Notes: generated from the letters alone by a model not told the origin. Shown: positions 1 to 7,745, counted from the first letter of the stretch. The stretch is 14,864 bases of DNA from Microcaldota archaeon (GCA_026396335.1 JAPLWZ010000134.1:1-14864), one strand, 5' to 3'. A program made the numbers and translations.

Positions 1-191
1 TCGGATGTTGTGCTGCCGGTAGTTGTGACGGTTGACGAAAGCGTGTTTTGGAGGGTAATTTGCACCACTCCGGTTTCGCCAGGCTTGAGCGTGGCGGGAA
101 CCGCGCTTGCCGAAACTATCGATAGCGAACTGAACCCGAGCCCGCATATAAGCAGGAGCGCTGCAAGAATGAATATTGCATTGTTTTTCAT
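1..191 (-). CDS. Secreted or surface protein, N-terminal fragment (cut by window edge)
   Basis: The minus-strand reading frame opens at an ATG (191-189) and stays open for 63 codons to the left window edge, so only the N-terminus is seen. It begins MKNNAIFILAALLLICG, a short positive start plus a hydrophobic stretch (about residues 5-26), followed by SASA, a plausible signal-peptidase site near residue 30. The mature part (PATLKPGETGVVQITLQNT) resembles the start of the Ig-like CARDB/COG1361 'S-layer-like' beta domains common in archaeal exported proteins. A strong Shine-Dalgarno (GAGGTGG, 196-202) sits 4 nt before the ATG and fixes the start. It lies 62 bp downstream of the ABC ATPase on the same strand, so the two are probably co-transcribed. 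The plus-strand frame over the same bases has no comparable features. The surface-export role is inferred from the signal peptide and neighbour. Confidence 0.72.
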   Translation of the reverse strand, partial: MKNNAIFILAALLLICGLGFSSLSIVSASAVPATLKPGETGVVQITLQNTLSSTVTTTGSTTS

Positions 192-253
192 AATTCCACC
201 TCGTTTGTATCATGACAGAACCAATTTTTTCATCATGCCTGCATAATCATTGC

Positions 254-943
254 TCATGACTTGTCAGCTATTTTCCCATCCACGATCCTGATTGTCCTGT
301 GCGTTATCTTGGTGATGTTCAGGTCGTGCGTGACTATGATTATTGTCTTGCCCTGCGCGTGCATGGCGTGGAACATGGAAAGCACTTCCTGCCCGGTTTT
401 GGTGTCCAGGTTGCCGGTCGGCTCGTCGGCGAGTATGATGTCCGGGTCATTGATGAGCGCCCGTGCGATTGCCACCCTCTGCCTTTGCCCGCCGGAAAGC
501 TGGTTCGGGTAGTGGTACATGCGCGCGCCCATGCCGATGCTTTGGAGTATCCCCTTTGCCTTTTCTTCTGTCTTTGCCTCGTCAGATTCGTATATGAGCG
601 CGGGGAGGGTGACATTTTCAAGAACGGTGAGCGACGGGATAAGGTTAAACATCTGGAAAATGAAGCCGATTTTCTTCCCGCGGATGTGGGCGAGCTCTTT
701 CTCGGTGAGGCGGGTGGTCTCGATGCCGTCGAGCGTGAGCGTGCCTTTGGTGGGCGTGTCAAGCAGCCCGAGGACATGCAGCATGGTGGATTTGCCGCTG
801 CCGGAAGGGCCTAGCAGGCTTGCGAATTCCCCGCGCTTTATGGACAGGTCTATGCCGTTTAGCGCGTATACCTTTTCCTCGCCGACATCGTACACCTTGT
901 ATACGCCGGAGAGTTTCATCAGTTCGCTGCCTTTTTTTTCCAT
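254..943 (-). CDS. ABC transporter ATP-binding protein, LolD/MacB type
   Basis: ATPase subunit of an ABC system, expected to work in the cytoplasm with an FtsX/MacB-like permease. From the start chosen here (229 aa) every motif is present: Walker A GPSGSGKST (45-53), Q-loop Q97 in FIFQMFN, signature LSGGQ (149-153), Walker B ILADEP with catalytic E174, D-loop GNLD, and switch H206 in IIIVTHD. The order and the 'FQMFNLIPSLTVLENV' stretch are typical of the LolD/MacB family used for lipoprotein, peptide or surface-protein export. Start choice: the ATG at 943 has GGTGG 8 nt upstream. A GTG at 964 would add 7 residues, and an internal ATG at 919 (MKLSGVYKVY) is also close to the family start. The next minus-strand gene encodes a secreted protein; the permease is not in the window and may lie to the left. 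The substrate cannot be inferred. Confidence 0.93.
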   Translation of the reverse strand: MEKKGSELMKLSGVYKVYDVGEEKVYALNGIDLSIKRGEFASLLGPSGSGKSTMLHVLGLLDTPTKGTLTLDGIETTRLTEKELAHIRGKKIGFIFQMFNLIPSLTVLENVTLPALIYESDEAKTEEKAKGILQSIGMGARMYHYPNQLSGGQRQRVAIARALINDPDIILADEPTGNLDTKTGQEVLSMFHAMHAQGKTIIIVTHDLNITKITHRTIRIVDGKIADKS

Positions 944-1059
944 GTTATCTGCCACCGTCAGCACGCAACCCGCCTTTACTGCCTTTACTGGTTAGGCTAA
1001 GGTTGTACTGCCATGAAATCGAAGCAAGAAGTTAAATTCCTTGCTTTTGACTTTATCCC
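944..1059. promoter_or_regulatory. Divergent promoter region between ABC ATPase and aminopeptidase
   Basis: This gap drives two divergent genes. On the plus strand GTTAAATT (1031-1038) is centred about 25 nt before the aminopeptidase ATG at 1060 and no Shine-Dalgarno is seen, which fits a leaderless transcript. On the minus strand a perfect 9-bp tandem duplication (CCTTTACTG twice on the plus strand, 973-990) lies 30-47 nt before the ATPase ATG, where a TATA box or operator would sit. The box assignments are by eye. Confidence 0.45.
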
Positions 1060-2196
1060 ATGGCAGGCACAGGCGGCAAAATCACGCAGATGGGCATTGC
1101 GGAAATTGCAAAACTCCTTGGCACACTTATTGCGCCGAAGAAAGGTGAGCGGCTGCTGTTTCTCACAGACTATTCTTCCAAGCCAAGCGTCCGCGGGCAC
1201 GAGCGTGCTGAGCTTCTCGCCCGCTGGTACAAGGCCGCCTTTTCGCTTGCAGGGCAGAAAGGATTCCACCTGCTCCCGATTGTGAAATACAAGGAAACCG
1301 GCAAGAACAATGCAGACCTTCCGAAAACCGCGGCAATGCATGACGGCGGGCACGTGGATAACCTCGCGGAACTGATCGCATCCTCGAATATCGTAATCGC
1401 AATGACTGCTTATTCCGCATCAGCTCCGCTGCGCGTGATTGGCGCAAATGCGCACTCGCTCCGCATAATTTCAATGCCCGGCGTGAATGCAAGCATGGAA
1501 GGCGCGATGGCTGCAGATTATGTGAAAATGCAGGAAAAGGGCAGGAAGCTGCTCGCAGTTGTTCAGTCTGCAGTGGGCTTTGAACTCATATTCGATGGCG
1601 CAGGCATACCGCGCAACACTAAACTATACATAGATACTAGGGCGAACAACTGGATTTTGGAAGCAGGCGGCTGCATAGAACCAGGCGACTTCATCAATTT
1701 CCCGTCAGGCGAGCTTTTCACCCCGCCCTATGAAGGAGTGAGCGAGGCGGGCAGGCGCGAATTTTCCGATTCAAAGACGAGCGGCGTTTGGCCGGTTTAT
1801 TCCCAGGCGGACAGCAAGGTTGTATTCCTGAAAGTTGAGAAGAACCGAATCACGCGCGTGCAGGGCGATTCTGCAGAGGCGAAGCGCATCATTGAGGACA
1901 TTGCGGCAGACGAAAACAATGCGAATGTTGCGGAACTCGGATTAGGCATAAACGACAAGGCAAGAAGCACTGCCGAAATCCCCATCCTTGAATCCGAAAA
2001 ATCAGGCCCGCATATTGCATACGGAAGGAACGACCACTTTGGCACGCCGTTAACGCTCGCAGGAAAAGTGCGCGCCACAGTGCACCAGGATTATGTTTAC
2101 TCGCGCGAAACCCAAATTACAGTGACAATACACGCGGTTTATGCGAACGGAAGGCGCGTGCTCATTGCCGAAAGGGGAAAAATAGTCGTAATCTGA
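1060..2196 (+). CDS. M29-like (AmpS/aminopeptidase T family) metallo-aminopeptidase
   Basis: Predicted cytoplasmic metal-dependent aminopeptidase that removes N-terminal residues from peptides (COG2309-type). The 378-aa length fits the family. The C-terminal half carries recognisable M29 landmarks with candidate metal ligands: E218 in FPSGELFTPPYEG, E292 in VAELGLGIN, the ESEKSGPHIAYG block with H318, and H342/D344 in VHQDYVY. The N-terminal half (about 20-200) is the more variable alpha/beta domain of the family. There is no signal peptide. The start at 1060 is supported by the TATA-like element about 25 nt upstream; M11 is a possible alternative. It converges on argS with a 21-bp gap and ends in TGA. 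The fold assignment is fairly secure; exact substrate preference and metal are not visible, and the overall match to well-studied thermophilic aminopeptidase T is loose. Confidence 0.78.
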   Translation: MAGTGGKITQMGIAEIAKLLGTLIAPKKGERLLFLTDYSSKPSVRGHERAELLARWYKAAFSLAGQKGFHLLPIVKYKETGKNNADLPKTAAMHDGGHVDNLAELIASSNIVIAMTAYSASAPLRVIGANAHSLRIISMPGVNASMEGAMAADYVKMQEKGRKLLAVVQSAVGFELIFDGAGIPRNTKLYIDTRANNWILEAGGCIEPGDFINFPSGELFTPPYEGVSEAGRREFSDSKTSGVWPVYSQADSKVVFLKVEKNRITRVQGDSAEAKRIIEDIAADENNANVAELGLGINDKARSTAEIPILESEKSGPHIAYGRNDHFGTPLTLAGKVRATVHQDYVYSRETQITVTIHAVYANGRRVLIAERGKIVVI

Positions 2197-2217
2197 TTTG
2201 CCATTTCTGCCTGCGCG

Positions 2218-2520
2218 CTACATCTGCTCCAATGCTTCAATCCCAATCACGCCAAGCGCGTTTTTTATTGCGATTAGCGCGGCGAAGTTTATTGCAAGCC
2301 TGTTTTCGCGCGTGTTTTCATCCTCGCAGGAAATCACAGGACAGGCATTGTAGAACTTATTGTAAAGTGTTGCGAGGTCAAGGCAGTATTCGGTAACCAC
2401 ATGCGGGCGCAGCTGGCGCGCCGCTTCCTCAACGACGAAATCGAACTGCATAATTTTTTTCAGAAGCGCCTTTTCCGCTGTGTCAAGCCCTACCTTTTGC
2501 GCGCGTCCTGCGCCGCCCTT
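2218..2520 (-). pseudogene. argS: ArgRS anticodon-binding (DALR) domain, in frame downstream of the UAG
   Basis: Directly after the UAG the same frame runs 100 more codons to a TAG at 2218-2220. The translation has the hallmarks of the ArgRS C-terminus: ALLKKIMQFDFVVEEAARQL, then RPHVVTEYCLDLATLYNKFY, ACPVI, RENRLAINFAALIAIKNALG, and the canonical ending GIEALEQM. The first 23 codons need no internal start, so the simplest reading is one gene with a single substituted codon rather than a split gene. If expressed separately, an ATG at 2451 would give a 77-aa protein missing the first helix, and no good Shine-Dalgarno precedes it. Sequence conservation right up to the canonical C-terminus argues that decay, if this is decay, is recent. 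It could equally be a sequencing error or a readthrough product; 'pseudogene' is a placeholder for that uncertainty. Confidence 0.75.
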
Positions 2521-4035
2521 CTATAGTATCTTGTGCGCCCGCGCGTGCGCATAAATAATATAGTGCGCAGAGTCACCTTCAAGCGAAAGCGCGGTATCCC
2601 AAGAGAAAATTATTTTCTTTTCAGGCGTGGTGCGAAGGAATGCGAACCGGATTGCGCCTGCTGCTATCGAGGTTGCAATTTTGCCGCGCTCTGCGCCACC
2701 CACTTCTGGCTTTATCTTGCCCTCTGCACGCTTGAAGCCTTCTGCGTAAAGTTCATCAGCAGTAAAGCCGATCCATGTCCCTTGTCTGCCTGAGAATTTT
2801 TCGTCCTCAAGCCAAACGTGCTCGTAGGAAAGGTGAACAGAGTGTTCCGCCTCTTTTTTGTAGCCCATGGAAAGCAGAATTTCCTTTATCACTTTCTGCG
2901 GGTACGCCTGCTCCATGCCGATCACATTCAGCACGCGTGTTGCCTTGCCGAACTTGCCTTTCCCGCCAGTTGCATGGTGCGAACTCATGTGAAGCGTTTT
3001 GTCATTCGGCTGCACGGTGCACTTCTCGTATTTGAAATCGTTTTTCAGCAAGCCGAACTTCCAGAGCTGGAATATCACGTCCTTGCCAGTATAGGTTGCA
3101 GTGCCGTCGCTGCGGATGAGTATTTTGTCTGGCGACTCCATGTTGGCAAACTCGGGCGAGGTCATCTTCGCCACCCAGCAGCCGGCGTTTTTGCCTCCTG
3201 TTTCTTTCATAATCGCATTGCTGGATTTCAAAAGCTCCATGCCTTCCTGGAAAATCGTTTTCAGTATGTCTGACTCGAATATGAGAACGTCATGGTAAAC
3301 CTTGAACTTGAATGCGGTTTCATACTGCGCGACAACGCAGTCTTCCACGAGTTTCCTGCAGTCGCGTGCGGACTTGTTGTCTCCCTCTTCCATTTGCTTC
3401 AAAAGCGCGCGCACTTCACCTTGTATTTTTTCGTCTTTCTCGAATCTCTTGCTGACTTCAACGTATTCCTGCCCAAGCCACAGGTCAAGCTTGCCAGTCG
3501 GTTTTTTCCCCAAGTGAAGGAACCCCCAGAAAGACTGCGCCACCTGCAAGCCAAGGTCGTCTATGTAATCAGTTCGCTCCACCGTTTCTCCAGTGTATTC
3601 GATTATGCGCGCAACGGCATCGCCAAGGAGTGCATTTCTCAAATGCCCGATGTGCCAGGGCTTGTTCGGATTCACTGAGGGGAATTCAACTATTGTCTTA
3701 CCCCGTTTCTTGTGCGCCTTGCCAAATTCACCCTTTTGTTCTGCGACTTTTGCCACTAGTTCTGCATAGAATGCATCAGAGAGAAGGAAATTCAAGTAGG
3801 GGCCCTCAACTTTTACATATGCCACCCAGTTCGGAAGCTGTATTTTGCCTGCGATATTGCGCGCGAGTTCCACGGGGTTTTTCTTTTCCTTTTTGGCAAG
3901 TGCAAAGCAAATTGAGGAGGCGACATCGCCGAACTGCCCCTTGGGCAACTCGATTGAGCGCTCCGCTTCAGTGACAGGCACGCCTGCTGCTTCTGCTATT
4001 GCCTCTGCAAGCTTTTCGCGCAGTTGAATGAACAT
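2521..4035 (-). CDS. argS: Arginine--tRNA ligase, catalytic portion, ending at in-frame UAG
   Basis: Class Ia synthetase that charges tRNA-Arg with arginine. The first 504 codons hold the N-terminal Add1 domain (about 1-85), the nucleotide fold with HIGH motif H128-H131 inside SVNPNKPWHIGHLRN, the ERTDYIDDLG block, and a KMSKS-equivalent written KFSGRQG (413-419; 2779-2799). The reading stops at UAG (2521-2523) immediately after YAHARAHKIL, where the helical anticodon-binding domain should continue. The frame stays open after the UAG and holds the rest of that domain (separate entry), giving 605 residues in total if the UAG is read as an amino acid, a normal ArgRS length. Start choice: the ATG at 4035 begins MFIQLREKLAEA and has a TATA-like element 25 nt upstream (leaderless); ATGs at 4068 and 4077 would add short atypical extensions. 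It is divergent from the aminotransferase. Confidence 0.9.
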   Translation of the reverse strand: MFIQLREKLAEAIAEAAGVPVTEAERSIELPKGQFGDVASSICFALAKKEKKNPVELARNIAGKIQLPNWVAYVKVEGPYLNFLLSDAFYAELVAKVAEQKGEFGKAHKKRGKTIVEFPSVNPNKPWHIGHLRNALLGDAVARIIEYTGETVERTDYIDDLGLQVAQSFWGFLHLGKKPTGKLDLWLGQEYVEVSKRFEKDEKIQGEVRALLKQMEEGDNKSARDCRKLVEDCVVAQYETAFKFKVYHDVLIFESDILKTIFQEGMELLKSSNAIMKETGGKNAGCWVAKMTSPEFANMESPDKILIRSDGTATYTGKDVIFQLWKFGLLKNDFKYEKCTVQPNDKTLHMSSHHATGGKGKFGKATRVLNVIGMEQAYPQKVIKEILLSMGYKKEAEHSVHLSYEHVWLEDEKFSGRQGTWIGFTADELYAEGFKRAEGKIKPEVGGAERGKIATSIAAGAIRFAFLRTTPEKKIIFSWDTALSLEGDSAHYIIYAHARAHKIL

Positions 4036-4055
4036 GAAGTAATCATCGTAAACAG

Positions 4056-4065
4056 GAATAAAAAG
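4056..4065. promoter_or_regulatory. A/T-rich TATA element shared by argS and aminotransferase
   Basis: GAATAAAAAG is the only strong A/T run in the 65-bp divergent gap. Its centre is about 25 nt from the argS ATG (4035), which suits a leaderless minus-strand transcript, and about 40 nt from the aminotransferase ATG (4101), which leaves a leader of roughly 15 nt containing GGGAG (4088-4092). One element could serve both genes. The call rests on spacing alone. Confidence 0.4.
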
Positions 4066-4100
4066 CATTGTGAACATATCATCGATCGGGAGTGAGGCAG

Positions 4101-5318
4101 ATGGACGTCTCGAAAAGGACACTAGGATTAGGAACGGAAAATGCATTCGTGGTTCTTGCGGAAGTGAATGCGCTGAAGCGCGAGGGAAAGGACCTCATTA
4201 GTTTCTGCATCGGGCAGCCTGATTTTGACACGCCGCAGAACATCAAGGATGCGGCAAAGAAGGCGATTGACGCCGGAAAAACGGGTTATACCGACTCCGC
4301 AGGCGTGTTCGAAGTGCGCGCAGCAATTGCAAAGCATTTGTCAGTCACCCGCAAGATTGACGTTAAGCCCGAGCACGTTGTGATCGCAAACGGCGCAAAA
4401 CCATTCATTGCATACGCGATTGCCTGCACCACTGATTACGGCGTGGGCGACGAAGTGATTTACCCCAACCCCGGATTTCCAATTTACGAGTCACAAATAA
4501 TCGCAAGCGGCGCAGTGCCTGTGCCCCTGCCGCTCACCGAAAAGAAAAAGTTCAGCTTTGAAATAGACGAACTGAAAAATAGGATAAGCAACAGAACGAA
4601 AATGCTCATCATCAACACGCCGCACAACCCGACAGGCGGCATACTTGAAGAGGACGATTTGCGAGAAGTTGCCGCACTTGCGAAAAAGCACGACTTCTGG
4701 GTTTATGCAGATGAAATTTACTGCAGAATCGCATACGACAAGGAGTTCAAGAGCATTGCAAGCTTGCCTGGAATGTACGAACGGACAATTATTTCCGATG
4801 GTGCATCCAAGGCATACGCAATGACTGGCTGGAGAATGGGCTATATTGCAAACCAGTTTCTTGCGCCCTATGTCGCGCGCTGGGTGACGAATACGGAAAG
4901 TTGCGCAAACCACATGGCGCAGTACGCCATGATGGAAGCAGTCTCTGGCCCGCAAGATGAAAGCAAGAAAATGGTGCAGAGCTTCCGCGAGCGACGCGAA
5001 CTCATTGTAAAGTTGCTGAACGAGCTTGACGGCGTGAAATGCCTCATGCCAGGCGGCGCATTCTATGCTTACCCGAATGTCACAGACGCAGTAAAGCGGC
5101 TTGGGCTGAAGGATTCCGAGGAACTGCGAAAGTTGCTGCTCAAAAACGGCGTGGCAGTTCTCGCAGACATACACTTCGGCAAGCGGAACCCTGGCGAAAC
5201 AGAACAATATATCCGCCTGAGCTATGCCACTTCAAAAGACAACATTATAGAGGGGCTGCGCAGGATGAAAACAGTAATTGGCAGCAAGGATACAGAAACG
5301 GGAACACTCTCGTTCTGA
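4101..5318 (+). CDS. PLP-dependent class I/II aminotransferase (AspC-like)
   Basis: Fold-type I aminotransferase that moves an amino group between an amino acid and a 2-oxo acid in the cytoplasm. In 405 residues it shows IGQPDFDTP (37-45), the NTPHNPTGG loop with N176, YADEIY with D204 that pairs with the pyridine nitrogen, the Schiff-base lysine K237 in SDGASKAYAMTGWRMGY, phosphate-binding R245, and a C-terminal YIRLSYATS whose Arg would bind the substrate carboxylate. The layout fits the AspC/aspartate-aromatic-alanine subgroup; the exact donor cannot be decided. The ATG at 4101 is preferred (GGGAG 8 nt upstream, GAGG 3 nt upstream) over an in-frame GTG at 4092. The transketolase starts 19 bp after its stop (TGA), so the two are probably one transcript. 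A link to aromatic or other carbon-skeleton biosynthesis is possible but only inferred from adjacency. Confidence 0.92.
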   Translation: MDVSKRTLGLGTENAFVVLAEVNALKREGKDLISFCIGQPDFDTPQNIKDAAKKAIDAGKTGYTDSAGVFEVRAAIAKHLSVTRKIDVKPEHVVIANGAKPFIAYAIACTTDYGVGDEVIYPNPGFPIYESQIIASGAVPVPLPLTEKKKFSFEIDELKNRISNRTKMLIINTPHNPTGGILEEDDLREVAALAKKHDFWVYADEIYCRIAYDKEFKSIASLPGMYERTIISDGASKAYAMTGWRMGYIANQFLAPYVARWVTNTESCANHMAQYAMMEAVSGPQDESKKMVQSFRERRELIVKLLNELDGVKCLMPGGAFYAYPNVTDAVKRLGLKDSEELRKLLLKNGVAVLADIHFGKRNPGETEQYIRLSYATSKDNIIEGLRRMKTVIGSKDTETGTLSF

Positions 5319-5337
5319 TTTAGCCAGATAGGGCAAA

Positions 5338-7350
5338 ATGAGTGATCTTATGGGCATTATTGGAAACGATGGTCAGGGGAAAAAATATTCCGTTGAGGAC
5401 ATCAAAAAGTCCGCAAATGAAATGCGCGGCTACTCGCTCATCTCCCTCCACTGCGCAGGCTCGGGACACTCGGGCGGCACGCTTTCTGCAATGGACATTG
5501 TTTCAGTTCTCTACTTGCGTACCATGAAGCACAAACCGCACGAACCAGAATGGCCGGGCAGAGACCGCCTCATGTTTTCAGGCGGGCACAAGACGCCTGC
5601 TTGGTACACGCCGCTTGGCTACACCGGCTACTTTGACATTAAGGAAACCGCCACTCTTCGGAAATTAGGCTCGCCCTTTCAGGGGCACCCTGACAGGAAA
5701 AAATGCAAGGGAATTGAAATTTCCTGCGGCTCGCTTGGTCAAGGCCTTTCAATTGCAGTCGGCGATGCACTCGCAGGCAAATTAGACGGCAAGGATTACA
5801 GAGTATTTTGCATAATGGGCGACGGCGAGCAGCAGGAAGGGCAGATATGGGAAGCCGCAATGGAAGCAGGCCACTACAAGCTGGACAACCTTGTCGCAAT
5901 TGTGGACAAGAACTCGCTGCAGATTGACGGGAATGTGAAGGATGTGATGAACATTGACCCGCTCGGCGACAAGTACCGCGCATTCGGATTCCACGTGATT
6001 GAGTGCGACGGGCACTCTGTTGAGCAACTCATTGCCGCATTTGAGGAAGCGGCTGCCACAAAAGGCAAGCCAAGCGTGATAATCGCAAAAACAGTAAAGG
6101 GCAAGGGCGTCTCGTTCATGGAAAATATTGCAGGCTGGCACGGCAGGGCGCCCACCCGCGAGGAACTCGACAAGGCTTTGGCAGAGCTGAACCTCACAAA
6201 CCTTCCGAAAGACGAAATGATTGCGATTGCACAGAACTGGCAGAAAAAAACCGATGCAGAGATAGAAGCTGCAATGCCGAAGTTCAAGCGCAACTACTGG
6301 TGGAACGCGCAGGAAAAGATGAGAGTGGAGATGAAAGCAGCGCGCTTCGGGTTCGGCGAGGAGCTTTGCGACAACCCCAACCCAAACATAGTGGCGCTTG
6401 GCGCGGACATTTCAGGCTCGATTTGCATCAACATGTTCTATGACAAAAAGCCCGAGAGGAAAAACCGCTGGTTTTCCATGGGAATTGCCGAGCAGTCAGG
6501 CACCTGTGTTGCCGCTGGCTTTTCAAAAGAGGGCAAGATACCGGTATTCGGCACTTACGGTGTGTTCGCGGCAGGGCGCGCACTTGACCAAATTCGCACC
6601 ACTGTTTGCTATGGCAACTGGAATGTAAAGATAGCTGGCGCGCACGCAGGAGTTTCAGTCGGACCTGACGGCGCAACGCACCAGGCGCTTGAGGAGATTT
6701 ACCAGATAGCGGGCTTGCCGAACATGAGATTACTTGTTCCGGCAGACGTAGTTGAAACGAAAAAGGCAACACACGCAATGATTGACGAAATAAACGGGCC
6801 TTGCTACATCCGCTATGCGCGCGAGGCAACGCCCATCATCAGCACCGCTTCAACACCGTACAAATTCGGCATTGCAACAGTCATTCGCTACAGGGGCGAG
6901 CAGCCGAAGTTCATTGATGCATTTGAAACAGTGCTTTCCAGCGATGCTGCAAACAAGAACGAAGGTGAGGATATTGCAATTGCAGCATGCGGGCCAGAAG
7001 TGCCCGAGGCAATGCGCGCTGCTTGGATTCTGAAAGAGGAATTCGGGATTAAGACGCGCGTTCTCAACATTTCAACAGTAAAGCCGCTTGACCGCGCGGC
7101 AGTAGTTGCTGCTGCAAAGGAAACAGGTGCGCTTCTTACAGTGGAAGAGCACCAGAAAGGCGGACTGGGAAACATTGTCGCAGCTGCTGTTCTCACCGAT
7201 TGCAGCACTCCAGTAGAATTCGACATGATCGGAGTGGAAGACCAGTTCGGCGAATCAGGCGCGCCATGGGAACTGGTGAAAAAGTTCGGGCTTGCTGCTG
7301 AGCATATTGCAGTTAAAGCAAAGAAACTTGTGGAACACAAGAAAAAATAA
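5338..7350 (+). CDS. tkt: Transketolase, full-length single chain
   Basis: Thiamine-diphosphate enzyme that transfers two-carbon ketol units between sugar phosphates in the non-oxidative pentose phosphate pathway. The 670-aa chain contains the N-terminal TPP domain (H44 in SGHSGG, H84 in SGGHKTPAWY, H117 in GSPFQGHPD, GDGEQQEG at 161-168 through N192 for diphosphate and metal binding, WHGRAPT around H269), the pyrimidine-binding domain with catalytic E385 in MGIAEQ and GPDGATHQALEE (442-453), and the C-terminal transketolase domain (about 545-665). Archaea often encode these as two separate proteins, so the fused form is notable. Around residues 512-545 there is a longer segment (GEQPKFIDAFETVLSSD) than the short turn in compact transketolases. 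GATAGGG just before the ATG is a weak ribosome-binding site. It ends in TAA and converges with the membrane-protein gene after a 14-bp gap. Confidence 0.95.
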   Translation: MSDLMGIIGNDGQGKKYSVEDIKKSANEMRGYSLISLHCAGSGHSGGTLSAMDIVSVLYLRTMKHKPHEPEWPGRDRLMFSGGHKTPAWYTPLGYTGYFDIKETATLRKLGSPFQGHPDRKKCKGIEISCGSLGQGLSIAVGDALAGKLDGKDYRVFCIMGDGEQQEGQIWEAAMEAGHYKLDNLVAIVDKNSLQIDGNVKDVMNIDPLGDKYRAFGFHVIECDGHSVEQLIAAFEEAAATKGKPSVIIAKTVKGKGVSFMENIAGWHGRAPTREELDKALAELNLTNLPKDEMIAIAQNWQKKTDAEIEAAMPKFKRNYWWNAQEKMRVEMKAARFGFGEELCDNPNPNIVALGADISGSICINMFYDKKPERKNRWFSMGIAEQSGTCVAAGFSKEGKIPVFGTYGVFAAGRALDQIRTTVCYGNWNVKIAGAHAGVSVGPDGATHQALEEIYQIAGLPNMRLLVPADVVETKKATHAMIDEINGPCYIRYAREATPIISTASTPYKFGIATVIRYRGEQPKFIDAFETVLSSDAANKNEGEDIAIAACGPEVPEAMRAAWILKEEFGIKTRVLNISTVKPLDRAAVVAAAKETGALLTVEEHQKGGLGNIVAAAVLTDCSTPVEFDMIGVEDQFGESGAPWELVKKFGLAAEHIAVKAKKLVEHKKK

Positions 7351-7364
7351 CTGCTGCATTCGCT

Positions 7365-7745
7365 CTACTGCTTCTCATCCGACTCAGACTTTGCGTCTTC
7401 CCTTATGTCCTGCGCGCGGTAGTAGCGGAAGACAAACGCAGGCACGCCGACGCCGGGCACTGATAAAACGAGGATTAGGAACGCCCAGAGCTTGTAGCCG
7501 AGTGTGATTGCAAGCGCGACGCTCATCAGCACATACAGTATGAGCGAGAGCACTGCAATTGCATAGAAGAGCGAAACTGCAGGGTGGTTCAGGTCCGTGA
7601 ATAATAGGAAGAATATTGCAAACAAAGGAGCGCAAACAAAAAATGCGGCGCGCAGCGCGTTCATGTATTTCCAGATCGCCGATGCAGTCGGGTTTTTCCT
7701 TGAAAGATCCGCGCTTATGTCGTCATCCCATACTGAAAATGCCAT
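7365..7745 (-). CDS. Small integral membrane protein, three predicted helices, function unknown
   Basis: A 126-aa protein I cannot assign to a characterised family. It has a polar N-terminus (VWDDDISADLSRKNPT), then three hydrophobic stretches at about 29-51, 56-80 and 85-107, the last containing VPGVGVPAF, and a highly charged tail (REDAKSESDEKQ). Helix 3 ends in FRYYRAQ, whose positive charges would be expected on the cytoplasmic side, putting the acidic tail inside. The start at 7745 is set by GGGTGG ending 5 nt upstream; a GTG at 7754 overlaps that site and is less likely. It ends in TAG and converges on the transketolase gene. The general look is that of small DUF-type membrane proteins, but no motif supports a role. 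Confidence 0.7.
   Translation of the reverse strand: MAFSVWDDDISADLSRKNPTASAIWKYMNALRAAFFVCAPLFAIFFLLFTDLNHPAVSLFYAIAVLSLILYVLMSVALAITLGYKLWAFLILVLSVPGVGVPAFVFRYYRAQDIREDAKSESDEKQ

Noticed and set aside
10..246. Plus-strand 78-aa reading frame
   Set aside because: It is antisense to the signal-peptide gene, which has a strong ribosome-binding site and a clear signal sequence; the plus frame shows neither.
2218..2220. Genome-wide UAG-to-pyrrolysine code
   Set aside because: UAG follows the canonical ArgRS C-terminal ending (EALEQM) and ends two other genes here; reading through 2218 would add antisense of the aminopeptidase gene. A local effect remains possible.
2218..4035. Frameshift as the cause of the argS interruption
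   Set aside because: The 23 codons between the UAG and the next ATG stay in the same frame and read as ArgRS sequence, so one substituted codon explains it without an indel.
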